Assembly (NCBI GenBank): GCA_035296965.1
Contig: DATGZX010000326.1
Coordinates: 1 to 64,000, forward strand
DNA length: 64,000 bases
From: DATGZX01 sp035296965
GTDB taxonomy: Bacteria; Planctomycetota; Planctomycetia; Gemmatales; Gemmataceae
Direction: 5' to 3'
Translations under genes and position numbers: made by a program
Shown: piece after piece, positions 19,301 to 27,456 of the stretch
Numbering within the stretch: the first letter of the stretch is position 1
Layout: each line of letters starts with the position of its first letter
The notes under the pieces: generated by a model
What the model saw: only the letters and a program-made list of their open reading frames with translations
Database searches by the model: none
Told to the model about the DNA's origin: nothing

Positions 19301-22300
19301 ATCCGGGACTCGAATTTGGTTATCTCGCGCTGCGCGAGGCGATCAACCTGGCCAACGCAGAGCCCGGCAGCCATGCCATCACTTTCGACCTCGGGAACTA
19401 CTACTACAACAACTCCTATCCTACTATCTACCTGGGCCAGGTCCTGGAACTGACCAATACCACCGGCACACAGAGCATCGACGGCGGCAGCCAGGTTGTG
19501 ATCAGTGGCTACTACGGCGACACGCAAGTATTTGAAATCGACGCTGGCGTGGAGGCGGTGATTACCAACCTGTCCATCGAGAACGGATCTGGTGGGAGTG
19601 GCGGCGGCGTCGTCAACGATGGCACGCTAACCCTGAGTAACGTCTCGCTCTCCGGCAACCATGCCAGCAGCAGCAACGGCGGCGCCCTCCAGAATAATGG
19701 CACGCTGACCGCTTACAATGTCACCTTTGCGGACAATTCAGCCTCGGGTAGCACGAGTAAGGGGGGCGCCATTAACAACAATGGCACCATGACTCTCGGC
19801 AATGTCACCCTTTCCGGCAACAGCGCTTATGACGGCGGTGCCATCAGCAACTTCGGCGTCCTGACGATCAGCGACGCCACCATCGCCAATAACTCCGCGG
19901 CGGTATCCGGCGGCGGCATCTACGCTCCCAGCTCGGCGACCCTGCTTAACTCGATCATTGCCGGCAACTCCGCGAGCTCCAGCACGGATATCTACGGCTC
20001 CGTCAGCGGCAGCTACAACCTCGTGGGCTCCGGCGGCGTGTCCGGCATCACCAATGGAATCAACAACAACATCGTCGGTCAGCCCGCTCAGCTAACCTCC
20101 TTGGGAAACTACGGCGGCTACAACCAGACGCTCGCCTTGCTGCCCACCAGTCCGGGCCTGGGCGTCGGCGGAGCGCTCACCGAGCTCAGCGACGGCATCG
20201 GCCTCAGCGACACCACCATCTCCGTCGCCAACGCCAGCGCCATTGCCAGCACTTCCGGCGCCTACGTGATTCAAATTGGCAGCGAAGAAATGCTCGTTAC
20301 CTCCGTCAATCTCGTAGAAAACACGCTTAACGTCGTGCGCGGCTACAACGACACCACGCCGGCCATCCACGCTATCGACTCTCCGGTGAGCTATGCCACC
20401 GATGAACGCGGCCTCCCCCGCATTGTCAATGGCCTTGAGGACATCGGCCCGTTCCAAACCCAGGCCTATCCGCTCCTGGTCACCACCACCGCCGATCCGG
20501 GGCAATTCGGCCAAATGTCGCTGCGAGACGCGGTCAACCTGGCCAACGTCCTGCCCGGCGATGAGACCATCGACTTTGCTGCGAGCCTGGACGGCGCCAC
20601 CATCTCCTTGGTAAGGGGTTCGCTCGAACTGAACAGCCAAAACGGCATCAAAGCCATCGACGGCAACGGCCAGATCACGATTGGCGACAACACCTACAAT
20701 CAACAGATTTTCGTGATTGATAGCGGCGCGCAAGCGGTCCTAGCCGGGCTTGTCCTGGAAGACGCCGATGTGAACGGCACCAACGGAGGCGCCGTCGCCA
20801 ATAATGGCACGCTGACCTTGCTGAACGATGTCCTCAAAGATAATAGCACCAATCAAGATGGAGGTGCTCTTTACAATGCGGGAGTCGCGACGATTGAAAA
20901 CACGACTCTCGAAAGCAACTCGGCCACCGGCACCGGCGGCGCCATCTTTAATACCGGCGCCATGACGGTGAGTGATTCCACCGTGAGCGACAACACTGCC
21001 AGCAGCGGTGGCGCCCTGGAGAACTCCGACGGACATGTCACGGCGCGCAACTCGAGCTTCTTTAACAACGAGGCTGAGCAGAATGGTGGAGCGATCGACA
21101 ATGACGGCTCGACGACGCTGAGCAACGTGACCATCTCCGGCAACGAAGCCAACGCGGGCAACGGGATTTACAATAGCGGCACGTTGACGTTACAGTGCTC
21201 GCTCCTGGCCGACAACGGGCCGGCCGTCGCCGGCTCCGCCGTTAATTCCGCCAGTGCTCACAACTTGATTGACAACGGCACCGGACTGTCCGGTATCAGT
21301 AACGACGACGCCAACGGCAACATTGTCGGCGTCGACAATGTCCTGTTGACAGAGCCTGGCAACTATGGCGGGCCGACGCAAACCGCAGCCCTGCTGCCCG
21401 GCAGTCCCGCGCTCGCTGCCGGTGGCGCCCTGACCACGCTCACGGCGCCGGTAACGATCCTCGATACGGTCCTGCACGTCGCCGATGCCAGCACCATCGC
21501 CAGCACCCCGGGCAATTACGACATCGAGATCGGCGGCGAGGTCATGGTTGTCACGAGCGTTAACCTGGTAAACAATACGCTGACAGTGACTCGTCTCGAT
21601 CCCGTTAGCCACGCCTCCGGGATAGGGGTCTACTACGCCACCGACCAGCGCGGCGCCGACCGGCCCCTCGGCGGAGCACCGGACATCGGCGCGTTTCAGT
21701 CCCAGGGCTTCACGCTCACAGTAGACAGTGGCAGCTCTCCACAGTCGACACGACTGAACAGCTCCTTCGCCGATCCGCTGGGCGTAACCGTTACCGCCAA
21801 CAATCCGCTCGAGCCGGTTGACGGCGGCGTGATCACCTTCGCCGTGCAAACGGGCCTGGACAGCCAGGCTGCCAATCTGAGTGGCAGCACAGCCACGATC
21901 ACAGACGGTCAGGCCAGTGTGACCGCCATCGCGAACGATTTCGCGGGCAGCTACACGGTTACCGCCTCTGCAGCCGGCCAAAACCAGACCGCCACCTTCG
22001 ACCTGACCAACTACTCGGACTCTCTTGCTGTCACGCAGGTGCCAACCAGTGTCGTCTCCGGCAATGTCTTTACGCTGGTAATCACCGCGCAGAACATCGA
22101 CAGCGAAACCGACACCTCCTTTAACGGCACGGTGACGGTGAGCTTGGCCAGTGGGCCGGGCACACTTGGCGGCACTCTGAGCGTTGCCGCGGTCGATGGA
22201 GTCGCGACCTTCGGCAACCTGACGCTGGACCACTTCGGCACTTACACAATCCACGCCAGTGCAGACGGTTTGACCGGAGTCACAACCGATAATATCCAGG

Positions 22301-23613
22301 TTACAACCAACCACCTGGTCGTGACGACGGCCCCTGCCAGTGTCACCGTCAACCACACCTTCACGGTGGAGGTTAGCGCCGAAGATATCCTGGACAACGT
22401 GGACACAACCTATGGCGGCACGGTGAGCGTGGCGCTGGCCGGTGGTCCCGGCAACCTGGGCGGTACGCTGAGCCAGGCCGCGTCTGACGGTGTGGCCGCC
22501 TTTGCCAATCTGACCCTGGACGCCGCCGGGACCTATACCATCCGGGCCAGTGCCAGCAGCCTGACGTCGGGAACGTCGGCCGGGATTTTGGCCAATACGC
22601 CTCATCCTCCGCCGACCGTCAGCATCAGCGGGACCGTTTTTACCGATTTCAACAACAATGGAACCCTCGACCCCGGCGAACCCGGTCTCGGTGGCATTGT
22701 CGTGTTTCTCGACTTGCACAATTCCGGGCACCTCGACCCTGGCGATCCGTCCATCACTACCGCTCCTAACGACCCGTACCTGTTCACGGGCTTGACCCCC
22801 GGCAGCTACACCGTGCGGGAAGTCACACAGTACCCCAACGTGGTCGTCACCGGTGCCGGGAGCAGCCGAGTGGTTGATGCTTCCAGCAACGTGACGGGCA
22901 TTAATTTTGGCAATGTTGTGTACAGTGTGGCCTACCCGGTTTACCCGCAGGCGGACCTGTTCGTCCCCCATCCCAACGCGGACGCCAACACCGCGTACGT
23001 GCGCGGCTTGTACCAAACCATTCTCGATCGTCCGGCGGAGCCGGGTGGCCTGGCGAATTGGGTACTGGACCTGCGTAGCGGCCAAATGACACCAGCGCAG
23101 GTCGCTACAGCCATCTTCAATTCCCAGGAGCATCGCCAGGACGAGGTGGACTCCTACTACGAGCAATTCTTGGGTCGCGCCGCGGATCCCGGCAGCGCGC
23201 ACTGGGTGGACATGCTTGAGAATGGCGGCACGGAACAACAGGTAATCGAGGGCATCATGACGTCGCCGGAGTACACGGCGGCGCACGCGAGCAATGCGAC
23301 CTTTGTTAACAGCTTGTATTTCACCTTGTTGGGGCGACAGGCCGATAGCGGCGGCGTTGCCTTTTGGCTACAACAGCTGGACAATGGCAAATCCCGTGCG
23401 GCCGTGATCGATGGATTCCTCTTCTCGTCGGAATCCGCGACCCTGGCCGTCAACAGCTTCTACAGTGCGTTCCTGCACCGTGCCGGGGATTCCGCGAGTG
23501 TCGCCTCCTGGGTGAGCTCGTTGACGCGCAAATCCTCGACCATCGACCAGGTGGTGATCGAGTTTCTGTCGTCGCCGGAATTCCTGAGCGACGCGGCCCA
23601 CGGCGTGCCCTAA
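16336..23613 (+). CDS. Giant surface protein: four beta-helix units, Ig-like repeats, SdrD-B-like domain, DUF4214
   Basis: The 2425-residue product starts at ATG 16336 (gagg upstream). It has the planctomycete export-type N-terminus ending LEFLEDRVTPS (residues about 36-46). Four units of about 400-470 residues follow. Each opens with (S/A)LR(D/E)A(I/V)xxAN and continues as a Pmp-like right-handed beta-helix of GGGIxNxGTLTVSxSTxSxN turns. Each then reaches NYGGxxQTxALLPxSP and closes with DxRGxxRxVxGxxDIGxFQ (choice-of-anchor-Q type). In every unit a module of about 75 residues is nested before the closing motif. Three Ig-like domains (about 1791-2085), a Cna/SdrD-B-like domain with FTDFNNNGTLDPGEPGLGG (about 2095-2190) and DUF4214 repeats (about 2219-2418) complete it. 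A role in the cell envelope or adhesion is inferred. Confidence 0.85.
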   Translation: MWLIRVRRAWFGSRKSFPIVNPSRREAKAVRPSLEFLEDRVTPSIIQVTTVSDALMHSGTSLRDAIAQANTDAGNGTSDTIEFSGLNPGAVITLAQGAVELSGTDGSTVVPIDIVGGKQVTVSGNNASLVFQIDTGVNALLSGLTITGASGTIGGGIDNLGTLTVSGSTLSGNTAALGGGIYNDGSLTVSNSTLNDNTGTLGGGIYNNGPLTVSNSTFSGNSAALGGGIYNLAGLTVSASTLSTNTADDLGGAIDNQGTTTVSDSLVTANSAFQGGGIYNKGTSTVADSTLSANSANMGGAIFNKTTLVLSDDTVTSNTADATGGGIYSLDTLTLESTIVAGNTATGSDADVFSTVAGSDNLVGSSAGLSGISNDNNGNIVGVEPDLTALGNYGGPTQTYALQSGSPALNAGGSITTLTSAISSSDTTLSVADAGAIASTPGSYVIMIGSEQMLVTAVDLTNNTVTVERGYNNTSAGADSAGAAVFFAKDQRGLARVVDGAADIGAFQTQSALTVTTNADPGGIFGDLSLREAINLANNLTGGASIIFASSLEGATVTLTQGKLELTNTSGAVSISGYGYNYLNANNASSVFQIDSGVQASLSAFEIENGSATMGGGILNSGTLTLEDVELIDNSATNGGGIANTGTLTVNYSFFSSNTANSDGGAIYNNGGTLTLSNTTLGDNSAADGAALSNSGTATIATANVTNNTATTVNGGAVDNSGALTVDESTLSGNSANSLGGALYNSGTTTLIDSTLSDNNAEQGGGVYNVGILYVTSSTISGNTADSSGGGIRTIGGHTVTLQSTIVSDNTASVFGPDFYGQASGSNNLIGTTDASFSGLSNGENGNIIGTDPELTPLNNYGGPTQTFALLPTSSAVAAGGPATTLTDAIGTTDTVLQVGNVLTLTSTDSQFEIQIDGEIMTVTAVDFADNTLTVDRGDGDSTPAAHSAGAGVGLVTDQRGLDRVVNGLQDIGAFQTQTDPYLVTTPADPGLEFGYLALREAINLANAEPGSHAITFDLGNYYYNNSYPTIYLGQVLELTNTTGTQSIDGGSQVVISGYYGDTQVFEIDAGVEAVITNLSIENGSGGSGGGVVNDGTLTLSNVSLSGNHASSSNGGALQNNGTLTAYNVTFADNSASGSTSKGGAINNNGTMTLGNVTLSGNSAYDGGAISNFGVLTISDATIANNSAAVSGGGIYAPSSATLLNSIIAGNSASSSTDIYGSVSGSYNLVGSGGVSGITNGINNNIVGQPAQLTSLGNYGGYNQTLALLPTSPGLGVGGALTELSDGIGLSDTTISVANASAIASTSGAYVIQIGSEEMLVTSVNLVENTLNVVRGYNDTTPAIHAIDSPVSYATDERGLPRIVNGLEDIGPFQTQAYPLLVTTTADPGQFGQMSLRDAVNLANVLPGDETIDFAASLDGATISLVRGSLELNSQNGIKAIDGNGQITIGDNTYNQQIFVIDSGAQAVLAGLVLEDADVNGTNGGAVANNGTLTLLNDVLKDNSTNQDGGALYNAGVATIENTTLESNSATGTGGAIFNTGAMTVSDSTVSDNTASSGGALENSDGHVTARNSSFFNNEAEQNGGAIDNDGSTTLSNVTISGNEANAGNGIYNSGTLTLQCSLLADNGPAVAGSAVNSASAHNLIDNGTGLSGISNDDANGNIVGVDNVLLTEPGNYGGPTQTAALLPGSPALAAGGALTTLTAPVTILDTVLHVADASTIASTPGNYDIEIGGEVMVVTSVNLVNNTLTVTRLDPVSHASGIGVYYATDQRGADRPLGGAPDIGAFQSQGFTLTVDSGSSPQSTRLNSSFADPLGVTVTANNPLEPVDGGVITFAVQTGLDSQAANLSGSTATITDGQASVTAIANDFAGSYTVTASAAGQNQTATFDLTNYSDSLAVTQVPTSVVSGNVFTLVITAQNIDSETDTSFNGTVTVSLASGPGTLGGTLSVAAVDGVATFGNLTLDHFGTYTIHASADGLTGVTTDNIQVTTNHLVVTTAPASVTVNHTFTVEVSAEDILDNVDTTYGGTVSVALAGGPGNLGGTLSQAASDGVAAFANLTLDAAGTYTIRASASSLTSGTSAGILANTPHPPPTVSISGTVFTDFNNNGTLDPGEPGLGGIVVFLDLHNSGHLDPGDPSITTAPNDPYLFTGLTPGSYTVREVTQYPNVVVTGAGSSRVVDASSNVTGINFGNVVYSVAYPVYPQADLFVPHPNADANTAYVRGLYQTILDRPAEPGGLANWVLDLRSGQMTPAQVATAIFNSQEHRQDEVDSYYEQFLGRAADPGSAHWVDMLENGGTEQQVIEGIMTSPEYTAAHASNATFVNSLYFTLLGRQADSGGVAFWLQQLDNGKSRAAVIDGFLFSSESATLAVNSFYSAFLHRAGDSASVASWVSSLTRKSSTIDQVVIEFLSSPEFLSDAAHGVP
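17578..21650 (+). repeat. Four nested copies of a 75-residue LTxAI...VTRG module
   Basis: Copies at about 17578-17800, 18985-19195, 20173-20395 and 21430-21640 share the pattern LTxxIxxxDTxLxVxxAxxIASTxGxYxIxIGxExMxVTxVxLxxNTLxVxRG, then a His- or Ala-containing SAGxxV. Each is inserted between the SPxLxxGG and DQRG motifs of its beta-helix unit. The pattern resembles small domains in phage tail and structural proteins (IxIxxExMxVTxVxxxxTLTVxRG). That family link is from memory. Confidence 0.7.
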
Positions 23614-23663
23614 GACAGCTCCCTCGCTACGCCGGGCAACCAGTCGAACCAGGGGATAGAAGA

Positions 23664-23693
23664 TTGTGACACGGTCCGCGGACCGTGTCACAA
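23664..23693. terminator. 30-base perfect palindrome after the giant gene
   Basis: ttgtgacacggtccg followed directly by its reverse complement starts 50 bases after the stop. A hairpin here would have almost no loop. It is followed by ggaggg, not a T-run. It could be a processing/termination structure, a protein-binding site, or the relic of a repeat. Confidence 0.45.
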
Positions 23694-23771
23694 GGAGGGA
23701 AGAGCCGGGCGCCCCGTGTGGTGCATCGGTCGCGTTGCCCCGGCTTCTCCAGAGTTGACGTGCTTGTATTA

Positions 23772-23916
23772 TTAGGCAAATCGCACGCTTTTCCGGCGGT
23801 AGAGCAGGCCTAGCAGACCAGCGCCGCCAAATGCGAAAAGGCCAAGCGTCGCAGGTTCAGGAACGGCTGCTTGCGGCCAGCCAAGCAGCGCACAAGTGCC
23901 GCACAAGATCCTTCAT
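23772..23916 (-). pseudogene. Orphan PEP-CTERM sorting tail (broken small gene)
   Basis: On the minus strand the frame ending at 23772 reads VPEPATLGLFAFGGAGLLGL then YRRKSVRFA. It contains the VPEP motif, a hydrophobic segment and a basic tail of an exosortase/PEP-CTERM substrate. Upstream in another frame an ATG at 23916 with a good gaggag site encodes MKDLVRHLCAAWLAASSRS and then stops. A single frame change would join a signal-peptide-like start to the sorting tail with almost no mature protein between. A TTG at 23906 would give a 44-residue product in the tail frame. The most likely reading is the remains of a PEP-CTERM protein that lost its body. Confidence 0.6.
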
Positions 23917-24360
23917 GGGGTACTCCTCAACAGGTGCAACGGGAAGGATCACCAGGCCGGCGTCCGCACGGGACTCTCCAGGAAGCCGAAAGCGTCCACA
24001 GGTGACGCCGGAACAATACAACTGCTTGAGAAGGAAATCTAATCGCGGACAGTGTGATCATCGTGTAGAGAACGAGAAAGGTCCGGGAAGGCAGTCGAGA
24101 TGGGTTTAATGATCGGTTGCACACGCAACCGCTGGCACTGGGATGTCAAGGGAGGCACCGACTGGATCCATGCCTCACTTGGAGAATTCTCTCGACTGCG
24201 TCGAGTCTGCAGCGACTTCAGCCGTGTAGGCCCATTCTTGCGACACGCGAACGCATCATAAAGATTTGATGAATTTCCTGTCGGCCCACTAGCAGACTCG
24301 ATGCGCAGGGGTTAAGACCAATGAGTGAAAGCAACCGCCGCCGCCGGATCTGGAGTCGTC
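23917..24360. other. Intergenic region upstream of pstS, 444 bases
   Basis: No gene is supported. I looked for a Pho box (CTGTCATAAATCTGTCA type) before pstS and did not find a convincing one. The AT-rich stretch around 24255-24280 is the likeliest promoter area. Confidence 0.4.
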
Positions 24361-25497
24361 ATGAAAGGCCCGCGTTCGCTCATTTATTGGGTGGCAGCGG
24401 CCTCCTGCTTGATGCTTGCCTCTTGTTCACCCCCGCAAGGCGATATTACCCTGCAAGGATCGGGCGCTACTTTCCCAGCTCCGCTCTACAAACGCTGGTT
24501 CCTTGAGTACTACAAACAGCATCCTGAGGTTCGGATTAACTACACACCCGTCGGCAGCGGAGCCGGCATCCGCCAGTTCACGGCAGAGCTGGTCACCTTT
24601 GGAGCCAGCGACGCCGGCATGTCAAAATCGGAGATTGGCAAACTTCCGCTAGCGTTCGGCAGCGTCAGTCTGTTGCCGATGACTGCGGGAAGTATCGTTC
24701 TCTGCTACAACCTTCCGGAGTTATCCGGCCCGCTCAAGTTGTCGCGAAAAGCCTATCTCGGCATCTTCCTGCGCGAAATTACAGCGTGGGACGACCCGGA
24801 GATCACTCGCGAAAATCCAAACCTGCACTTGCCGAGCACCGCGATCACTGTGGTTACACGGGCCGACAGCAGCGGCACCACATTCGCCTTCACCAATCAT
24901 TTGCATGCGGTCGGCGAGGATGCGCGTGTCGGCATGAAATGGCTTCCGGGCGTCGACAAATCCGTCAGCTGGAAAGAATCGATCGCTGCACAAGGCAACG
25001 ACGGCGTGGCTGCTCTCATCCAGCTCACGCCAGGGGCGATCGGCTATCTCGAATATGGCTTCGCCGATCTCGCCAAGTTGCCGATGGCCGCTCTCCAGAA
25101 TCACGCGGGCAAGTTTATTCACCCTGACCTAGAGGACTGCCGGAAAGCGCTCGAAGGCGCTTCAATCCCCGAGGACCTGCAGATTAGAGTCCCTGACCCG
25201 GTTAAGAATCCCGACGCCTATCCCATCGTGACCTACACCTGGCTACTCTGCCGCAAGCACTATGCCAACGCCCAGGAGGCGCAGACGCTGAAAGAGGTTC
25301 TTTCCTTCTGCCTTGCTGAAGGGCAAGGATTCAGCGCGGACCTTGGCTACATCCCTCTTCCCAAGGACGTCGTCCAAAAGGTCAAGGAAGCGGTCGATCA
25401 CATGGAAACAGGATCCTTGACGGCAAGCGGCCCGGACGAAATTCCTCGCCAGTTACGTCACGCGCACCTTTTGCCCCGGGAGGCGGCGGGCTCATGA
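24361..25497 (+). CDS. pstS: Phosphate ABC transporter substrate-binding lipoprotein PstS
   Basis: The 378-residue lipoprotein has signal and lipobox LMLASC near residue 22. It then shows the PstS signature: ITLQGSGATFPAPLYKRWF, NYTPVGSGAGIRQF, TFGASDAGMS, ADSSGTTFAFTNHL and TPGAIGYLEYGFA. These loops bind phosphate. The ATG at 24361 is preferred to a GTG 12 codons upstream because it puts the signal peptide at the N-terminus. Its stop overlaps the start of pstC (ATGA), so the two are translationally coupled. It delivers periplasmic phosphate to the PstCAB complex. Confidence 0.92.
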   Translation: MKGPRSLIYWVAAASCLMLASCSPPQGDITLQGSGATFPAPLYKRWFLEYYKQHPEVRINYTPVGSGAGIRQFTAELVTFGASDAGMSKSEIGKLPLAFGSVSLLPMTAGSIVLCYNLPELSGPLKLSRKAYLGIFLREITAWDDPEITRENPNLHLPSTAITVVTRADSSGTTFAFTNHLHAVGEDARVGMKWLPGVDKSVSWKESIAAQGNDGVAALIQLTPGAIGYLEYGFADLAKLPMAALQNHAGKFIHPDLEDCRKALEGASIPEDLQIRVPDPVKNPDAYPIVTYTWLLCRKHYANAQEAQTLKEVLSFCLAEGQGFSADLGYIPLPKDVVQKVKEAVDHMETGSLTASGPDEIPRQLRHAHLLPREAAGS

Positions 25498-26453
25498 CTC
25501 AAGAGCAGCCCACAATCTCACGCCCGCCCACTTCCAGCGAGTTGATCCTGGACCGCTCGTTTCGCGCCCTGGCCAGAGGATTGGCTTCGCTCATTGTCGT
25601 GGTCATGGTGCTTCTCGTCTGTCTGATTGCGATCCAGGCCAGTCCCGCCATAAGGGGCTACGGATTGTCATTCGTTAGCGGCACGACCTGGAACGCCGGC
25701 AAAGAACAGTTCGGAATTCTTCCGGAGATCTGGGGAACACTCTATAGCTCGTTACTGGGTGTGGCGCTCGGCTCGCTCTTCGGTGTCGCAGTCGCCATCT
25801 TTCTGACGGAGGACTTCATCCCCCCGTGGCTTCAAGACTTGTTCAAGCACATCGTCAATCTCCTGGCTGCCATCCCCAGTGTCGTCTACGGACTGTGGGG
25901 AATCTTCGTGGTCATCCCAACGATTCGTCCGCCATGCAACTGGCTCCATGACCATCTCGGCTGGATCCCGATATTTGGCACGCCTTTGCTCAGCGTCGGC
26001 ATGCTGCCAGCGGCAGCCGTGCTGGCGATTATGGTTCTGCCAACCGTGAGCGCCATCTCGCGGGACGCGCTCGCCTCGGTCAACCCGAGGTTGCGCGAGG
26101 CAGCTTACGGTCTGGGGGCGACGAGATGGGAGGCCATCCGCACGGTCATTGTGCCGACGGCTTCTCGAGGGATTTATGGCTCCATCATCCTCGGCTTCGG
26201 CAGGGCCCTGGGTGAGACCATGGCACTGGCGATGTTGGTCGGCAGCACAAGTACCATCAGCTGGTCGTTGTTTTCGCCGGGCAACACGCTGGCGGCACTC
26301 CTGGCCAATCGGTTCCCGGAGGCTGCTTCGCCCATGGAACTGGGCGTCTTGATGTACGCAGCGCTCGTGCTCCTGGCCCTCACGTTGATCGTCAATGTCT
26401 TGGGTGAATTGATCCTCATGCGCGGTACCGCTGCTGCCGCCCCGGCAAGGTGA
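25494..26453 (+). CDS. pstC: Phosphate ABC transporter permease PstC
   Basis: This 319-residue inner-membrane permease has about six hydrophobic segments. It carries the ABC permease EAA-like loop (LREAAYGLGATRWEAIRTVI) followed by GRALGETMALAML, as in PstC. The first membrane segment is at residues about 25-50, and the segment RGYGLSFVSGTTWN matches the family. It overlaps pstS by four bases and is followed by pstA after 89 bases. That gap is long for the operon but contains only a ribosome-binding site. Confidence 0.92.
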   Translation: MTQEQPTISRPPTSSELILDRSFRALARGLASLIVVVMVLLVCLIAIQASPAIRGYGLSFVSGTTWNAGKEQFGILPEIWGTLYSSLLGVALGSLFGVAVAIFLTEDFIPPWLQDLFKHIVNLLAAIPSVVYGLWGIFVVIPTIRPPCNWLHDHLGWIPIFGTPLLSVGMLPAAAVLAIMVLPTVSAISRDALASVNPRLREAAYGLGATRWEAIRTVIVPTASRGIYGSIILGFGRALGETMALAMLVGSTSTISWSLFSPGNTLAALLANRFPEAASPMELGVLMYAALVLLALTLIVNVLGELILMRGTAAAAPAR

Positions 26454-26542
26454 AACGATGCGGCCACTGAACAAACCCTATCCCATTCTTGTCGAGGCTC
26501 TCTCCGGATCGTGCCGATCGCCGGAGTCGAGGGAGGCGCGCA

Positions 26543-27445
26543 ATGAATGAGAAGAGTGCCCTACCCGCCTCCGAAGCAATTGATCTTCCGAGTCTGGAGA
26601 AGACCCTGCGCTCATCGCGGGCCTTGTTCAGCTACTGCATGAGCGTGGTGATCTGCCTGCTGACGGTGCTGGCGATGGTGCCGCTCTTCTCTGTGCTGTT
26701 CATGCTCGTCTGGCGCGGAGGGCGTCGTTTGAGCCTGGCGCTCCTGACCGAGCTGCCGCCCGCCGCGGGAATGGCGGGGGGCGGCATCGGCAACGCTCTC
26801 CTGGGAACGGTTTTCGTTGTCGCGATTGCCACTTTAATCAGCGTACCCATCGGCGTTCTGGGGGGTGTTTTCCTCGCGGAGATCCGGCCAAGGGGCCGAA
26901 CGGCCACGGCGGTCCGCTTCTCGGCGAAAGTACTTACGGGATTGCCCTCCATCCTGGCAGGGGTCTTCGCCTTCACGACGGTTGTCTTGCTCACCGGCAA
27001 GTTCTCTCCGCTAGCAGGCGGCGTCGCACTGGCCTTGCTCATGCTCCCCACGATCTTGCTGACCTCGGAAGAGGCGCTCCGAATGGTGCCTGCGCGCATG
27101 CGGGAAGCGGCCATCGGCATGGGAGCAACCCAGACACAGACAGTCTTGCACATTCTGCTGCCCACTGCTTCGCCGGGAATCCTGACCGGCGTACTTCTCG
27201 CCGTCTCACGGGCCGCAGGGGAAACAGCGCCGTTGCTGTTCACGATGACGTTCAGCGATTACTGGATGAGCCGGCAGGTAATGGAACCCACGGCCTCGTT
27301 GGCCGTGCTGATCTATAACTTCTCCAAATCGCCTTTCGAGAATCAAAAAGAAATCGCCTGGGCCGCCTCGCTGGTGCTTGTCCTCCTGGTGCTGGGATTG
27401 AACCTCAGCGGACAGGCCGCTTCCAGGTGGTCCAGACGACTATAG
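26543..27445 (+). CDS. pstA: Phosphate ABC transporter permease PstA
   Basis: The 300-residue permease partner of PstC has the EAA loop (MREAAIGMGATQTQTVLHIL) and SRAAGETAPLLFT, typical of PstA. The ATG at 26543 is chosen because gggagg lies six bases upstream; the open frame begins 18 codons earlier without such a site. Its stop TAG lies inside the ribosome-binding site of pstB. Confidence 0.92.
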   Translation: MNEKSALPASEAIDLPSLEKTLRSSRALFSYCMSVVICLLTVLAMVPLFSVLFMLVWRGGRRLSLALLTELPPAAGMAGGGIGNALLGTVFVVAIATLISVPIGVLGGVFLAEIRPRGRTATAVRFSAKVLTGLPSILAGVFAFTTVVLLTGKFSPLAGGVALALLMLPTILLTSEEALRMVPARMREAAIGMGATQTQTVLHILLPTASPGILTGVLLAVSRAAGETAPLLFTMTFSDYWMSRQVMEPTASLAVLIYNFSKSPFENQKEIAWAASLVLVLLVLGLNLSGQAASRWSRRL

Positions 27446-27456
27446 GAGCAGCGCAG

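Noticed and set aside
17053..23286. Long minus-strand open frames across the giant gene (up to about 700 codons)
   Set aside because: They mirror the periodic GGC/AAC-rich repeats of the plus-strand gene, carry no recognisable domains and lack ribosome-binding sites.
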